A DNA stretch of 64,000 nucleotides, taken from assembly GCA_963703385.1 (NCBI GenBank), contig OY969816.1:682001-746000 (forward strand), written 5' to 3'. The notes beneath the pieces were generated by a model that worked only from the letters and a program-made list of their open reading frames with translations, was not told the DNA's origin and ran no database searches. Both the position numbers and the translations under genes were made by a program. The first letter of the stretch is position 1, and every line of letters begins with the position of its first letter. This document shows positions 45,360-55,089 of this stretch, piece after piece. This DNA comes from Rhodoblastus sp963703385. GTDB taxonomy: Bacteria; Pseudomonadota; Alphaproteobacteria; Rhizobiales; Beijerinckiaceae.

Positions 45360-46430
45360 CTAATCAACCACATGGCCAAACCCCCAAAACCTTTTCTGAT
45401 CGATCAACCTATCCGTCAAAACGGCGCCAATCCACATCGACCACAAGACGACCCAGGCCGTGACCGCGAACACCGAGGCGCCGGAAACGCCGGCCCCGAC
45501 GGCGCAACCGCCCGCCAGCACGCCGCCGAAACCCATTAGGCAACCGCCGGCGATATAACGCCGCATACTCGCGCCGTCCTTGAAACCTTCGAGCTTGAGG
45601 CCGCCGCTTTTCGCTGCGGCGAGAAATGATCCCGCGACGACGCCCGGAACCAGGCCGAGATCGAAGGTCACCCCCCCGCCGGGGGGCGACAAGACATACA
45701 TTAGGACGTCGGCGGAAGGTGAAGTGAAGCTCAGCGAATGGACCGGCGCGACTTCGAAGGCATTGACCGATATCCCATAATTGAAGGCCCAGGCGGCGGC
45801 GACCATCAGACCGACACCGGCCGCCGCAAGCGCCATCCACCCCGGAACCTTCTTCCGGATCGCAATACGGACGCCGAGCGACAGCCAGAGCATGCTAAAA
45901 AAGATCGCGCCGAAATGGCCCATGTGGAACATCGCTATCATGTCACGCGAGGAACTGTCGATCGTCCACCAGCTGCCAATCGCCGATTGCAAGGGCGACA
46001 AAGCGCCGTCACGCGACATCTGCGCCACCACGGCGAAGATCATGCCTGAAAGCAGAGCGCGCAAATTGCCGGTCGCCGAAAGCACCAGTATGCGGCTGGC
46101 GCAGGCGCGGGTCAGGGCCATGCCGCAGCCGAACATCAGTCCGCCGATGATCGAGCCCGACATGCTGCCGCGATTGTTCAACTGCCGAACCGCGCCGGTG
46201 TCGAGCAGGCCGAGCACGATCAGGATCTGGGTTGCGATCAGTGCCGTCGAGAAAGCAAACAGCCAGATCGCCAGCCTTTCGCCAACGACGCCGTGCGCGA
46301 CTTCGAGTGTCGCGGCGCGCAGGCAGAAGCGAGACCTTTGCGCCAGCGCGCCGAACAGGACGCCGATGATGGCGCCGCCGAGGGCCAGCGCATAGCGCTC
46401 GCCGACAAGGTCAATGAGATGGTCGATCAT
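45360..46430 (-). CDS. YeeE/YedE-family sulfur-compound transporter (copy 2)
   Basis: About 356 residues with multiple membrane helices and the family cysteines (RSRFCLRAATLE, RACASRILV, GGCAVGAGVSG). Diverged from copy 1, with a different helix spacing. It follows soxB on the same strand and would feed thiosulfate or related sulfur compounds, or export sulfur, in the Sox pathway. The start is uncertain (46430 or 46454); neither has a strong ribosome site. Confidence 0.85.
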   Translation of the reverse strand: MIDHLIDLVGERYALALGGAIIGVLFGALAQRSRFCLRAATLEVAHGVVGERLAIWLFAFSTALIATQILIVLGLLDTGAVRQLNNRGSMSGSIIGGLMFGCGMALTRACASRILVLSATGNLRALLSGMIFAVVAQMSRDGALSPLQSAIGSWWTIDSSSRDMIAMFHMGHFGAIFFSMLWLSLGVRIAIRKKVPGWMALAAAGVGLMVAAAWAFNYGISVNAFEVAPVHSLSFTSPSADVLMYVLSPPGGGVTFDLGLVPGVVAGSFLAAAKSGGLKLEGFKDGASMRRYIAGGCLMGFGGVLAGGCAVGAGVSGASVFAVTAWVVLWSMWIGAVLTDRLIDQKRFWGFGHVVD

Positions 46431-46548
46431 CGCGGTTGACCATAGGCGTAACAATAACGATAGCGAAGCGGTTCAATGCAGATGATGCGCCCCGCTTTCA
46501 CAGAAAACAGCGGGCGCATGTGCGCCTGCCCGATCCGTTTGATGTTGC

Positions 46549-48270
46549 TCAAACGGCAATCCCGAGATTGCCGTCGACATTCTTGATATGCGGCAGATTG
46601 AGCTTGGGCGCGGGTATGGTTTTCTTCGCGCGCAGATGCCGCGCCACCAGGTCCCAGATCGGCTCGCCGCCAGCGTCGCGGGCCGCTTCGGAAACCGCCG
46701 CCCAGCCGGCGACCTTGTAGGTCTTTCCGGCGTCGATCGGCTTGCCGTTCAGCTCCATGTCGCCGATGCGGTTTCCCGCGGTCGCGGTCGGGTCGCACGA
46801 CCAGACCAGGCCGCCGACGCGCACCATGTCCCCGCCTTGCTGGTAGTAGGGATCGGCATTGAAGAGGTTGTCGCAAACGTCTTCGAGAACCTGCTTGACC
46901 TGCGAACCCTTCATCGGCGTCAGTGTGACATAGGGATAGGTGATCGCCGTCTGATCGAGCACATTCTCCATCGTGATCGGCTCGCCGGGCAGGATGGTCG
47001 TGCCCCAACGGAAGCCCGGCGAAAGGGCGATTTCAGCGTCCTTTTCCGCGATCAGCGCATCAAGGATCAGCTGGTCGAAACTGCCGTTGAAATTGCCGCG
47101 CCGGTAGAGCAGGCCCTCGCTCACGGCGAGCTTTTCGTTGAGTTTGCTCACGAAGGGGGCGCGAGTCTTGGCGATCAGCGTGTCCATTTCCGCATCCGCG
47201 AGCAGAAGATTGGAGAAGATGGGCAGTAGGCGATAGCGGAAGTCGGAGACCTTGCCGTCTTTCACATCGAAATCGAGCACGCCGATGAATTTGCCGTTTG
47301 ATCCTGCGTTGGTCACCAGCGTCTTGCCGCCGCCGTTGTCGACAATGCTGGGCGCCGGAATTCCATCGTGCGTGTGGCCGCCAAGGATGGCGTCGATCCC
47401 GCGCACGCGCGAGGCCATTTTCAGGTCAACGTCCATGCCGTTGTGCGACAGGACCACCACCACTTTAGCGCCGTCGGCGCGCGCGGCGTCGACGGTTTTC
47501 TGCATGTTTTTTTCCTGGATGCCGAAGGTCCAGTCGGCGACCATATAGCGGGGATTGGCGATCGGCGTGTAGGGGAAAGCCTGACCGACAATCGCGACCT
47601 TGACGCCGTTGACCACGCGCATCACGTAGGGGTTGAACACCGGATCGCCGAAATCCTGCGTCTTGATGTTCTGGGCGACAATGTCGACGTGGCCGGCGAA
47701 ATCCTTATCCGCGATTTCCTTTACCCGGTCCTGGCCATAGGTGCATTCCCAGTGAAGGGTCATGGCGTCGACGCCAAGCAGCTTGGCGGCGTCGACCATG
47801 TCCTGACCTTTGGTCCACATCGCGGCGCCCGAGCCCTGCCAGGTGTCACCGCCATCGAGGAGCAAGGCGCCCGGACGCGTCGCGCGAAGGCGCTTCACCA
47901 GCGTGGCCAGGTGGGCAAAGCCGCCAACCCTGCCATAAAGCGCGGCATAGCGCTCGTAATCGAGGAAGGTGAAGGCGTGGGCGAGGCGGGTCCCCGCCTC
48001 AACGCCAAAATGTTTCAGGAACGCCTCGCCGACCAGATGCGGCGGCCGGTTCGCCATCGCGCCGACCCCGATATTGACACTGGGCTCGCGGAAATAGATC
48101 GGCCGCAGCTGCGCATGGCAATCCGTGATGTGCAAAAGGGACACGTTGCCGAAAGCCGGCGGGTCATAGAGCGCCTCGGCGGCCTTTTCGGCGCGGGCCG
48201 GATCAAGCGGCAGTGTCAATCCCGCCGCGCTGGCCGCGAAAAGGAGATGCAGGAATTCACGGCGGTTCAT
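46549..48270 (-). CDS. soxB: SoxB, sulfate thiohydrolase
   Basis: Periplasmic dimanganese enzyme that releases sulfate from SoxY. Tat signal MNRREFLHLLFAASAAGL. Metal-binding motifs LLHITDCHAQLRP, LLDGGDTWQGSG, LSHNGMD and LGGHTHDG, then the YRRGNFNGSFDQL segment. 573 residues, normal length. It is separated from soxXAKYZ by about 30 kb; a relic of another soxB lies next to that operon (17573). Confidence 0.95.
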   Translation of the reverse strand: MNRREFLHLLFAASAAGLTLPLDPARAEKAAEALYDPPAFGNVSLLHITDCHAQLRPIYFREPSVNIGVGAMANRPPHLVGEAFLKHFGVEAGTRLAHAFTFLDYERYAALYGRVGGFAHLATLVKRLRATRPGALLLDGGDTWQGSGAAMWTKGQDMVDAAKLLGVDAMTLHWECTYGQDRVKEIADKDFAGHVDIVAQNIKTQDFGDPVFNPYVMRVVNGVKVAIVGQAFPYTPIANPRYMVADWTFGIQEKNMQKTVDAARADGAKVVVVLSHNGMDVDLKMASRVRGIDAILGGHTHDGIPAPSIVDNGGGKTLVTNAGSNGKFIGVLDFDVKDGKVSDFRYRLLPIFSNLLLADAEMDTLIAKTRAPFVSKLNEKLAVSEGLLYRRGNFNGSFDQLILDALIAEKDAEIALSPGFRWGTTILPGEPITMENVLDQTAITYPYVTLTPMKGSQVKQVLEDVCDNLFNADPYYQQGGDMVRVGGLVWSCDPTATAGNRIGDMELNGKPIDAGKTYKVAGWAAVSEAARDAGGEPIWDLVARHLRAKKTIPAPKLNLPHIKNVDGNLGIAV

Positions 48271-48280
48271 GGCGCAGCCC

Positions 48281-48337
48281 TCAGGTTAGCCTGGTTGACG
48301 GGATGTTGATATAGACGATCGGGCCGGTCTCAGACAT
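48281..48337 (-). other. possible 18-residue peptide upstream of soxB
   Basis: ATG 48337 with AGGAG eight bases upstream opens a short frame MSETGPIVYINIPSTRLT that stops 10 bases before the soxB start. It overlaps the end of the kinase relic. It could be a leader coupling translation to soxB or the stump of a deleted gene. Confidence 0.35.
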
Positions 48338-49613
48338 CGCGGCGCTCCTGTGCGCGCGAGGGCGGAAGCTCATGCTCCATCAGCATGATGATCGGCAGTT
48401 GGAATCGGAACATCGTTCTCTGCCCTGCCCGATCGTCTGCGCTCAGCCGACCGCCGTGCGACTCGATGATCGAACGGCTGAGCGAGAGCCTGAGACCGAG
48501 GCCGAGGCTGGACGGCTTGGTGGTGTAGAAGGCCTCCAACAACCTTTTCCGAGCTTCCGGCGCGAGCCCGGGGCGTTGTCGGTCACGTTGACGACGATCG
48601 ACGAGCCGTTCTGCGCGACAGCGAGCCTGACCTTTTTGTCTGGCTGGCCGTCCACCGCCTCGACGGCATTCCGAAGCAGATTGAGCGTGACTTCCTCGAT
48701 CTGCCGGCGATCGGTGCGAATCATCGGCTGCCGCTCGGGGATGATAGAGGTCCTGAACCGACTGGTAGTCATCCGGCGCGGTCCAGAACCTGTCGCCCGT
48801 CCCCGGCTGCATGACCAGGAGAGCGTGTGCGACCGCCTCGGCGAGCGGTTCCGGCGTCTGGGCCACCTTGACGAACGCCCACCCCGGATAAAGCCTCGTC
48901 GAAACCTTGCAGATGAAGGCCTCGTCCGGCCTCTGCCCCACAACCTTGAATTCGTTTAGCCCGATCTTGTGGTCGGCTATGAGCTTTTCCAGCGCGCACG
49001 ATCGGATGATCCCCGCGTCTGCCCGTCCTTCCCGTACGGCGCCCAACACCGCCATGACGGGATAACCGACGAAAACGAGAACCACATCCTGGAAAGGAAC
49101 GAGGCCCCGCTCCACCAATTCCAGCGCGGCGGCGCGAAATCCGAAAGTGTCGGGCGCAATCGCGGCAAGCTTGCGTCCTCGCAGGCTGTCGAGACGTTGC
49201 AGATCGGATTTCCTACTGAGCGCTATGATCGTGGAGCCGACCGAACGGTTTGCGGGCGGACCGTCGAGATTCTGTTCGGACGCAAACGCCGTAGCGGAAT
49301 AATCGATCCTAAGTTCGAAACAATGGCCGGGGTTGGTGATGAGGAAGTCGAGGCGATGCGCCGCCACGGCCGCCGTGAGGAAGGAAATGCTGCCCTTGAC
49401 CATGGTGAAATGGTATTCGGGCAGCGGCGCATTGAGATCGTCGAGGGTGGGCCTCCAGGCGGCTTCGGCTGCTCCGGGTTCCATGACCGCGAGGACGCCG
49501 ACGCGCGCCTCCGTGCGATGTTCCGCGCCGGCGCATGGCGCGACCCACGCGGCGACAACCAGCGCAATTGCGAAGATCGACCGCAACCTTCGAATCATGG
49601 CGCTTGGCGTCAT
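48330..49613 (-). pseudogene. relic of a sensor histidine kinase with PhnD-type periplasmic domain
   Basis: In frame with the upstream DsbA-like part. A signal-like helix (SIFAIALVVAAWVAPCAGAE) precedes a PhnD-like sensor domain (VGVLAVMEPGAAEAAW, LITNPGHCFEL, AIAPDTFGFRAA, ending DDYQSVQDLY). The second membrane helix and the His-phosphorylation domain are missing. The ATPase N-box (LNLLRNAVEAVDG) is in a different frame, and the G-box (LGLGLRLSLSRSIIESHGG) is back in the first frame. So one deletion and at least two frameshifts destroyed a TtrS-like kinase. Confidence 0.75.
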
Positions 49614-50327
49614 TGCGACGATCGCCCCCCGGACTTCACGGCGATGCGCAGCGCAAGCCGCCGCAGCGGCGCATCGCAGCGAAAAAGACTCGGTCACGTC
49701 CGCGCCGGGCCATCCGGCGAAAGCGAAATCGCCGAGTACGAAAGACGGCGTGTGCGGCAGTGATAGAGCTTGCGCCCGCGCGACTTGAGCAGCGAGAATC
49801 GCGGAGACGCCGGCGCCGTCCGCTTCGCGTCGCAGCGCGGCGGCGTCCAGCCCCTGGCGCGCGGCGACGGCGAGCGCCTTGTCCGCGCTGGTCGGGCCGG
49901 GCGCGGCGAAATAGGCGACATGAAGGCGATAAGCCGCGTCATCGCCGTATGTTCGCGCCGCAGCCAGAACCACGCGCGCGACGTCGTTCGAGCGCTGAGA
50001 AAGAACCGAATGCTGGACAAGGCCCAGCCGGACTCCGCCGCCCGGTTGCAGCAGGACCTCGAGCTCCTCACTCGCTGTTCGGCAAAACGGACAGGCGTAA
50101 TCGAAGAACTCGTATAAAGTCAGATCGGCCTTGGCTCCGCCGCTCACGATCACACCGGGCAAGCTGGAAGGCGACAGCCCCGGCGCGATGCAAAAATTGC
50201 GGACAACAGCTCCGTCCCCGGTCACGATGTCGAAGAGCTGCTCAGGCTTGGCCCGCCCTTCCCGCCCAAGCAAAAGAAGGGCTGCTCCACCGATGGCCAG
50301 AGACCTGCGGTCCAGTTGCAGCGGCAT
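49614..50327 (-). CDS. DsbA/SoxW-like thiol-disulfide protein, read through into the next gene
   Basis: About 238 residues before the junction. The signal region (LDRRSLAIGGAALLLLG) is followed by a thioredoxin-fold domain with active site CPFC (Cys79, Cys82 in FFDYACPFC) and the cis-Pro region HTPSFVLGDFAFAGWPG. In Sox clusters such proteins reduce or repair SoxYZ. No stop codon separates it from the kinase relic: the open frame runs on to 48330. GGAGGGGGGAG is the ribosome site. Confidence 0.8.
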
Positions 50328-50941
50328 CTCCCCCCCTCCATTGATTCCGTGCCGGCGCTCAGCGCCAAATAGGCTTGGCTTTCCGTCATTTTATAGGCCC
50401 AGGGAAGCCCGGCGTTATTCCAGCCGTTTACGTCGCGGTGGCCCTCCTTGTCCATGTCCCCCTCGAAACCGTCGTCCACGGAATAGACCCTGGTGTAATC
50501 GGCCTCCTGGAGAAGGTTGGCGGCGCGTGATGAGCGGTCGCCGGAACGGCACATCACGATGACCGGATCATTCTTGGTCAGCTCTTGCCAGACCATCAAC
50601 GCGTTGACCGCGGTGACGAAATCCAAGTTCGGCGTCATTGTGTAGCGGCCGTTCTTCTAGTCCCAGCTCGCGGGCTCGTCGATCCCCATATAGGGAATAT
50701 TCATGTCGGTGACCGACGGCGTGCCGAGAAACAGGAATTCGCCCTTCGTCCGGACATTGGTGAATACGACCTTCGCTCCGCCATCCTTTTTCATCTTGAA
50801 GGCTTCCGGCGCGGAAAGATAAAGGCCGAGCTTGGTCTGCTTGGACTCGGGCGGCTTGCTGACGTCAAGAGGCTGGTAGCTCCCCGCGAGGGCTGGAGTA
50901 AGGGACAGGGCCATGACGAGACCAAGGATCAATTTTTTCAC
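50222..50941 (-). pseudogene. exported rhodanese-like sulfurtransferase with an in-frame amber codon
   Basis: Signal peptide from GTG 50941 (KKLILGLVMALSLTPALAG), then LYLSAPEAFKMKKDGGAKVVFTNVRTKGEFLFLGTP-type rhodanese first half to EPASWD, a TAG at 50657-50659, and the rest in the same frame (TPNLDFVTAVNAL, active site MCRSGDRSSRAANLL, VDDGFEGDMD). One nonsense codon splits it; restart at the ATG shortly after is possible but lacks the signal. The C-terminus runs past a G7 tract into the DsbA-like gene. A sulfur-transfer role fits the island. Confidence 0.8.
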
Positions 50942-51161
50942 GATGAGCCACTCCCATAAAATTCTTCCCGCCCATTGCGCTTGGCTGTTTCGGCTTCTTG
51001 CGCCAGGGGCGATTTGCGTTCGTTCGTGACGGCAGCGCCGGGACATCGACGTCTTATCATAGGCAAGCGCCTGGTAACATTGCAATATTTCGATTTATTG
51101 ATGTTTTGACCGTCCGCCGTCGCCTTCCGCTCGTTCGGCGTCGGGCCTTCGCTCGGAGGGC

Positions 51162-51177
51162 TGCAAAGACCATGCCG
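51162..51177 (-). promoter_or_regulatory. sigma-54 promoter of the rhodanese-DsbA-soxB-yedE2 block (duplicate copy)
   Basis: Identical to the yedE1 promoter (33161-33176): CGGCATGGTCTTTGCA on the minus strand. It lies about 220 bases upstream of the rhodanese start. With no other promoter seen down to 45360, it probably drives soxB too. Confidence 0.8.
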
Positions 51178-51241
51178 GGAGCCCCGGCGGCGCGCAGGGG
51201 CTTGAAACCACAACTTGCTTCTGCTGCCACGCCATCGGCAG

Positions 51242-51278
51242 GGTTTCACGGCGTTACATGACGAAACGTGGTGAAACA
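51242..51278 (+). promoter_or_regulatory. 37-bp activator site (UAS), duplicate copy
   Basis: Identical to 33241-33277, 65 bp upstream of the duplicated -24 element. Confidence 0.8.
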
Positions 51279-51319
51279 TCGAGAACACGCCGACACGTCG
51301 CCCGGGCCGGCAAATGCTA

Positions 51320-52157
51320 GGGTCAAGACTCATAACCAGTAGCTGACGGCAGCTGCGATGCAAACGGCGGCGAGGAAATTTGTGGCGTTTCTGTCGTAGC
51401 GCGTCGTCACGCGCCGAAAGTCTTTCAACCGGCAGAACATCCGCTCGATGGCGTTCCGGTTCTGGTAAAGGACGGGGGAGAAGCAATTTTTCCATTTCCG
51501 GTTGGCCTCGGGCGGGATGTTCGGCATCGCGCCGCGTTCCTCGACCTGGCGACGGATGGCGTTGGCGTCACAGCCTTTGTCGGCATGGAGAATTTCGCAG
51601 ACGGGAAACTGTTCGAGCAATGCCGCGCCAGCGGCGCCAGCGGCGACAGGCCCGCCGCCGAGCATGAAGGCCAGTGCGCGGCGCAGAGCCTCGGTCAGCG
51701 CGTGGATTTTTGTCGTTCGCCCACACCGCGAGCGACCAATCGCCTGATTTTTCTCCCCCCTTTGCCGCCAGCGGCCGAGCGATGCTCCTTGACGGCCGAA
51801 CTGTCGATCAGAACCTCGGCCGGTGGTCCGCCCGCTTGCGCAAGGGCTTGAAACAAAGCCGTCCATTTGCCCTTTTCCGCCCATCGGACGAAGCGATTGT
51901 AGAGCGTCTTCCTCGGTCCATATTCCGGCGGCGCGTCGATCCATCGACCGCCAGACTTCAGTACTTGAACGATGCCGCTGATCACGCGGCGATCATCAAC
52001 CCGCGGCTTGCCGCGCGTGTCGGTCGGCAGATGCGGCTCGATCTTTGAAAATTGTTCGTCCATTAGCCAAAACTGATCGCGATTCATCGGCGCTTCCTTT
52101 CGGAAGCTGTGAATCACAAGCCGCTGATCATGCCAACCATTTTATGGGTCCTGACCC
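51320..52157 (-). mobile_element. IS5-family element, copy B (838 bp)
   Basis: Same ends and TA flanks as copy A (33319-34156). Confidence 0.9.
51330..52087 (-). CDS. IS5-family transposase, two overlapping frames
   Basis: Protein sequence in both frames is identical to copy A, with the same frameshift at the G6AGA5 run. Confidence 0.88.
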
Positions 52158-52159
52158 TA

Positions 52160-52309
52160 AGCAAGAAGGCGTTCGGATCCTCATTTTTGGCGCTCCACGT
52201 CTCGACGACCGCGGGCGGCAATCTGACGAGCACCGAAGGGACCGATCAACTCACGCTGGTCGGCGTCACCCAGAGCCAGCTCACAGCAAGCAACGTCAAA
52301 TCCGTCTGA
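52160..52309 (+). pseudogene. C-terminal fragment of a gene cut by IS5
   Basis: About 49 codons after the IS TA: HVSTTAGGNLTSTEGTDQL, TLVGVTQSQLTASNVKSV. The pattern TDQLTLVGVT.. is like the last repeat of secreted calcium-binding or adhesin-type proteins. The body of the gene is not on the other side of the IS, so it was lost. Confidence 0.45.
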
Positions 52310-52510
52310 ATGCAGACGGCGTGGCCCAAGTGTCGCGCTGAATCTTCTCGCGATCAGGCGTTTTGTTGGTGTCTCAGCAAGAAAGGGGGGGCGCGAGGTC
52401 GGCGTCAGCAAAGCCTGCTTTCGGCAGAACTCCTGCCCATCGGCCTACGGCTGGTTTCCGCCCATGGGAGCCGATGAGGATTCCCTGCCGGAATTTCCGG
52501 TTCGGGTCTT

Positions 52511-54175
52511 GGTTGTGTGAAAACGCCGAGCGGGCTGGCGGCGAGAGCGTTTTTTGAAGCGGCCGTCTTCAGCTCGTTGTTTCGTGTCGGGATCTTTGCG
52601 GAATAGGTTGGCGGCGGTCCGCAAATTTGCGGGCACATTGGCGCAACTAACTCGAGTAACTTCCGGTCTTCATCCCGCCCGGATCGCTGCGGCCAGCGCC
52701 GGCCTTCCGACGATATTCATCACGCTGGTCAGATTATAAGCGAGCACGTGCAGCGCCATTTCCGCGGCGACGTTGGGAAGCCGTTTCATGAGGAAGTGCG
52801 TGGCGCCCATCCTCGCCTTGATCGTGCCGAAGGGATGTTCGACGGTCTCGCGGCGCGTGCGCATGGCGCGCGGATTGGCGTCGAGCCGACGTTGAACGTC
52901 CTCGACCAAGTGCTCGTGCGCCCAGCGCGTCACCCGGCGTTCCTTGCCGGTCGTGCACTTGCTCCTGATCTTGCAGGATGAGCAGACCGCCGTCGACCAA
53001 TAGCGGCGCAGTTCCATTCCCCTCTCGATCGCGGTGGAGTGATGGGGAAGCAACTGGTTGGCCGGACAGCGATAGACGTCTTGATCGCGAAGATAGACGA
53101 AGTCCGGCTTGCCGAACCTTCCATCCGCTGTCGCGCCTGATGTCTGTGGCTTTGGCAAAGTGACGGTCACGCCGGCCTCGACGCACTCCTTGATCTGCCC
53201 GCCGTCGAAATAGCCCCGATCCGCGAGCACATCGAGCGTTTCGACCTCAAGGGTCTCCTTTGCCGCCTTCGCCATCGGCGCCAATTGCGCGTGGTCGTTG
53301 CCGACATTCGTCACCTCATGCGTGACGATCAGGTGGTGGTTGCTTTCGACAGCGACCTGAACATTGTAGCCGACCACCCCAGAGCCGCGACCGCTGGTCG
53401 CCATCGAGCGGGAGTCGGGATCGGTCAGAGATATTTGCTGGTCGGGCTCGGCCTTCATGCGCGCATCGAGGGCTGCGAGGTGCTGCATCTGCTGTTGCAG
53501 GCCCGCGATCTTCTCCTTCAGGTGCTCGACCCTCGCCGCGATCTCGTCCGAAGGCTCCTGACGATCCGCGCTATCGAGCTGACTGAGGTAGCGGGCGATA
53601 TTCTCTTCGAACTGAGCCAGGCGCCGCGCCATCTTCGCATGGGTGAAGTTGCGGTCGCGGTTGTTGACCGCCTTGAACTTGCTGCTGTCGATGACGACGG
53701 CGCCGCCATTCAGCAGGCCCATCGTCCGGCACAAGGTCACGAACCGCGCACAGACTTTGCGCAAAGCCACGCCGTTTTCCTTGCGGAAATCGGCGATCGT
53801 CTTGTGATCGGGCGCCAGCCGGCCGAGCAGCCACATCAACTCGACATTCCGCCCGGCCTCGCGTTCCAGCCGGCGGCTCGACTGGACCCGGTTGAGGTAA
53901 CCGTAAATGTAGAGCTTCAACAGCACCGCCGGATGGTAAGCGGGCCGACCGGTCGCCTTTGCAATCGCGCCTGAAAAGCCCAGCGACGGAAGGTCGAGCG
54001 CGTCGACGAAGGCCTCGATCACATGGACGGAGTTGTCCTCGCCAACCCAATCCTCGAGGCATTCGGGCAGGAGGCTCAGCTGCAAGCGGTCGACGCCCTC
54101 AACGAAACGACCCATCGAATCCTCCCGGCTCTCAATGGAAGGATTCTAGCTGACTCGCGCGTTTTCACACAGCCA
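52511..54175 (-). mobile_element. IS1182-family insertion sequence
   Basis: Inverted ends GGYTGTGTGAAAACGC (52511 onward, complement ending near 54175) flank one intact transposase gene. Exact ends are estimated by eye. Confidence 0.8.
52670..54115 (-). CDS. IS1182-family transposase
   Basis: 481 residues, intact. N-terminal domain with YHPAVLLKLYIYGYLNRVQSS, then RLAPDHKTIADFRKEN, the DDE residues in GGAVVIDSSKFKAVN, DVLADRGYFDG and ETVEHPFGTIKARMG, and a zinc-ribbon-like CSSCKIRSKC before the last block. Confidence 0.92.
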   Translation of the reverse strand: MGRFVEGVDRLQLSLLPECLEDWVGEDNSVHVIEAFVDALDLPSLGFSGAIAKATGRPAYHPAVLLKLYIYGYLNRVQSSRRLEREAGRNVELMWLLGRLAPDHKTIADFRKENGVALRKVCARFVTLCRTMGLLNGGAVVIDSSKFKAVNNRDRNFTHAKMARRLAQFEENIARYLSQLDSADRQEPSDEIAARVEHLKEKIAGLQQQMQHLAALDARMKAEPDQQISLTDPDSRSMATSGRGSGVVGYNVQVAVESNHHLIVTHEVTNVGNDHAQLAPMAKAAKETLEVETLDVLADRGYFDGGQIKECVEAGVTVTLPKPQTSGATADGRFGKPDFVYLRDQDVYRCPANQLLPHHSTAIERGMELRRYWSTAVCSSCKIRSKCTTGKERRVTRWAHEHLVEDVQRRLDANPRAMRTRRETVEHPFGTIKARMGATHFLMKRLPNVAAEMALHVLAYNLTSVMNIVGRPALAAAIRAG

Positions 54176-54599
54176 GGGTCAACTTGAGACGGTCGCTGAC
54201 CCGACTGGGAAGGTCTCTTTTGAGCCGCTTCCTGCCGATCGGCTTCGGCTCCTTCCGGCGGATTGCGGTCTTAGGCCGAAGGTCCGGTTCGGGACGGATA
54301 ACGGACCGAGACGCTACGGCAAGGATGCGCCAGAACTCGCCGTTCGGCGCTGACTCAAAGACCCATCATTTTCGTTGGAAAGCGGACCTCTGCGATGGTG
54401 AACGGCAAAGCTACTCGCCCGCCAACTCCGGAGACTCAACTTTTAATCGAACCGGCCTTAGAGGAGCACTTTCAGGCCGCACGATTATCCCCCTTTCACG
54501 GCGCACGCTCAAGGCCGTCATTTGCAGGCCGTCATTTGCTGGGCTGAGCGAGTCAGCACGTTGTGCGGTCTGGATGCCGCCGCAATGTCGGATTTTTTG
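54176..54599. other. gene-free stretch
   Basis: No recognisable gene. Contains a short direct repeat (GGCCGTCATTTGC, twice near 54513-54540). Probably debris between insertion sequences. Confidence 0.5.
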
Positions 54600-55076
54600 C
54601 AAAAATAGCTGTCACTGTCGTAAGCGCGATCGGCAGGCCATTGGCGTCAACCAGCGCATGGATTTTCGTCGTCAGCCCGCCCCGCGAGCGCCCCATGCAT
54701 CGGCTTCCAACGAGGTTCCCGTCGGCGGCTCGCGCTTCTTCAGGCCCCCTTTTTTACCGTTGGCACCATGTTGATGCACCCGGATCGAAGAACTGTCGAC
54801 CATTTGCAGGTCGCCGTCGTAAGCCGCAGAAACCGCATCGAAAATGCGGTCCCATACGCCGATTTTTCGCCATCGCACGAAGCGGTTGTAGCAGGTCGTC
54901 GTCGGCCCGTAGCGCTCGGGAATATCAGCCCATGGCGAACCCGTCCGAAGCCGCCAGTAGATGCCGTTCAGAACCATGCGGTCATCCGAGCGCTCAACAC
55001 CGCGAGGCTTGTTGGGCAGCAAAGGTTCGATGATCGACCATTCAAAATCGGTGAGTTCGTAACGGCGCTGGCTCAT
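54600..55076 (-). pseudogene. truncated IS5-family transposase (different from copies A/B)
   Basis: From ATG 55076: LTDFEWSIIEPLLPNKPRGV, TGSPWADIPERYGP, MVDSSSIRVHQHG; it then continues after a frameshift with GRSRGGLTTKIHALVDANG and LPIALTTVTA before similarity stops near 54610. The C-terminal DDE block is missing. Confidence 0.85.
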
Positions 55077-55089
55077 GATCGCTCCTCCA

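Larger units (their letters stand above)
51120..52159. repeat. 1.04-kb duplicated segment (sigma-54 promoter, UAS and IS5 element)
   Basis: Matches 33119-34158 throughout with one difference noticed. About 200 bp of it is non-IS DNA holding the promoter and activator site. Similarity stops abruptly at the IS TA on one side and about 30 bases after the expected start of transcription on the other. Confidence 0.9.
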
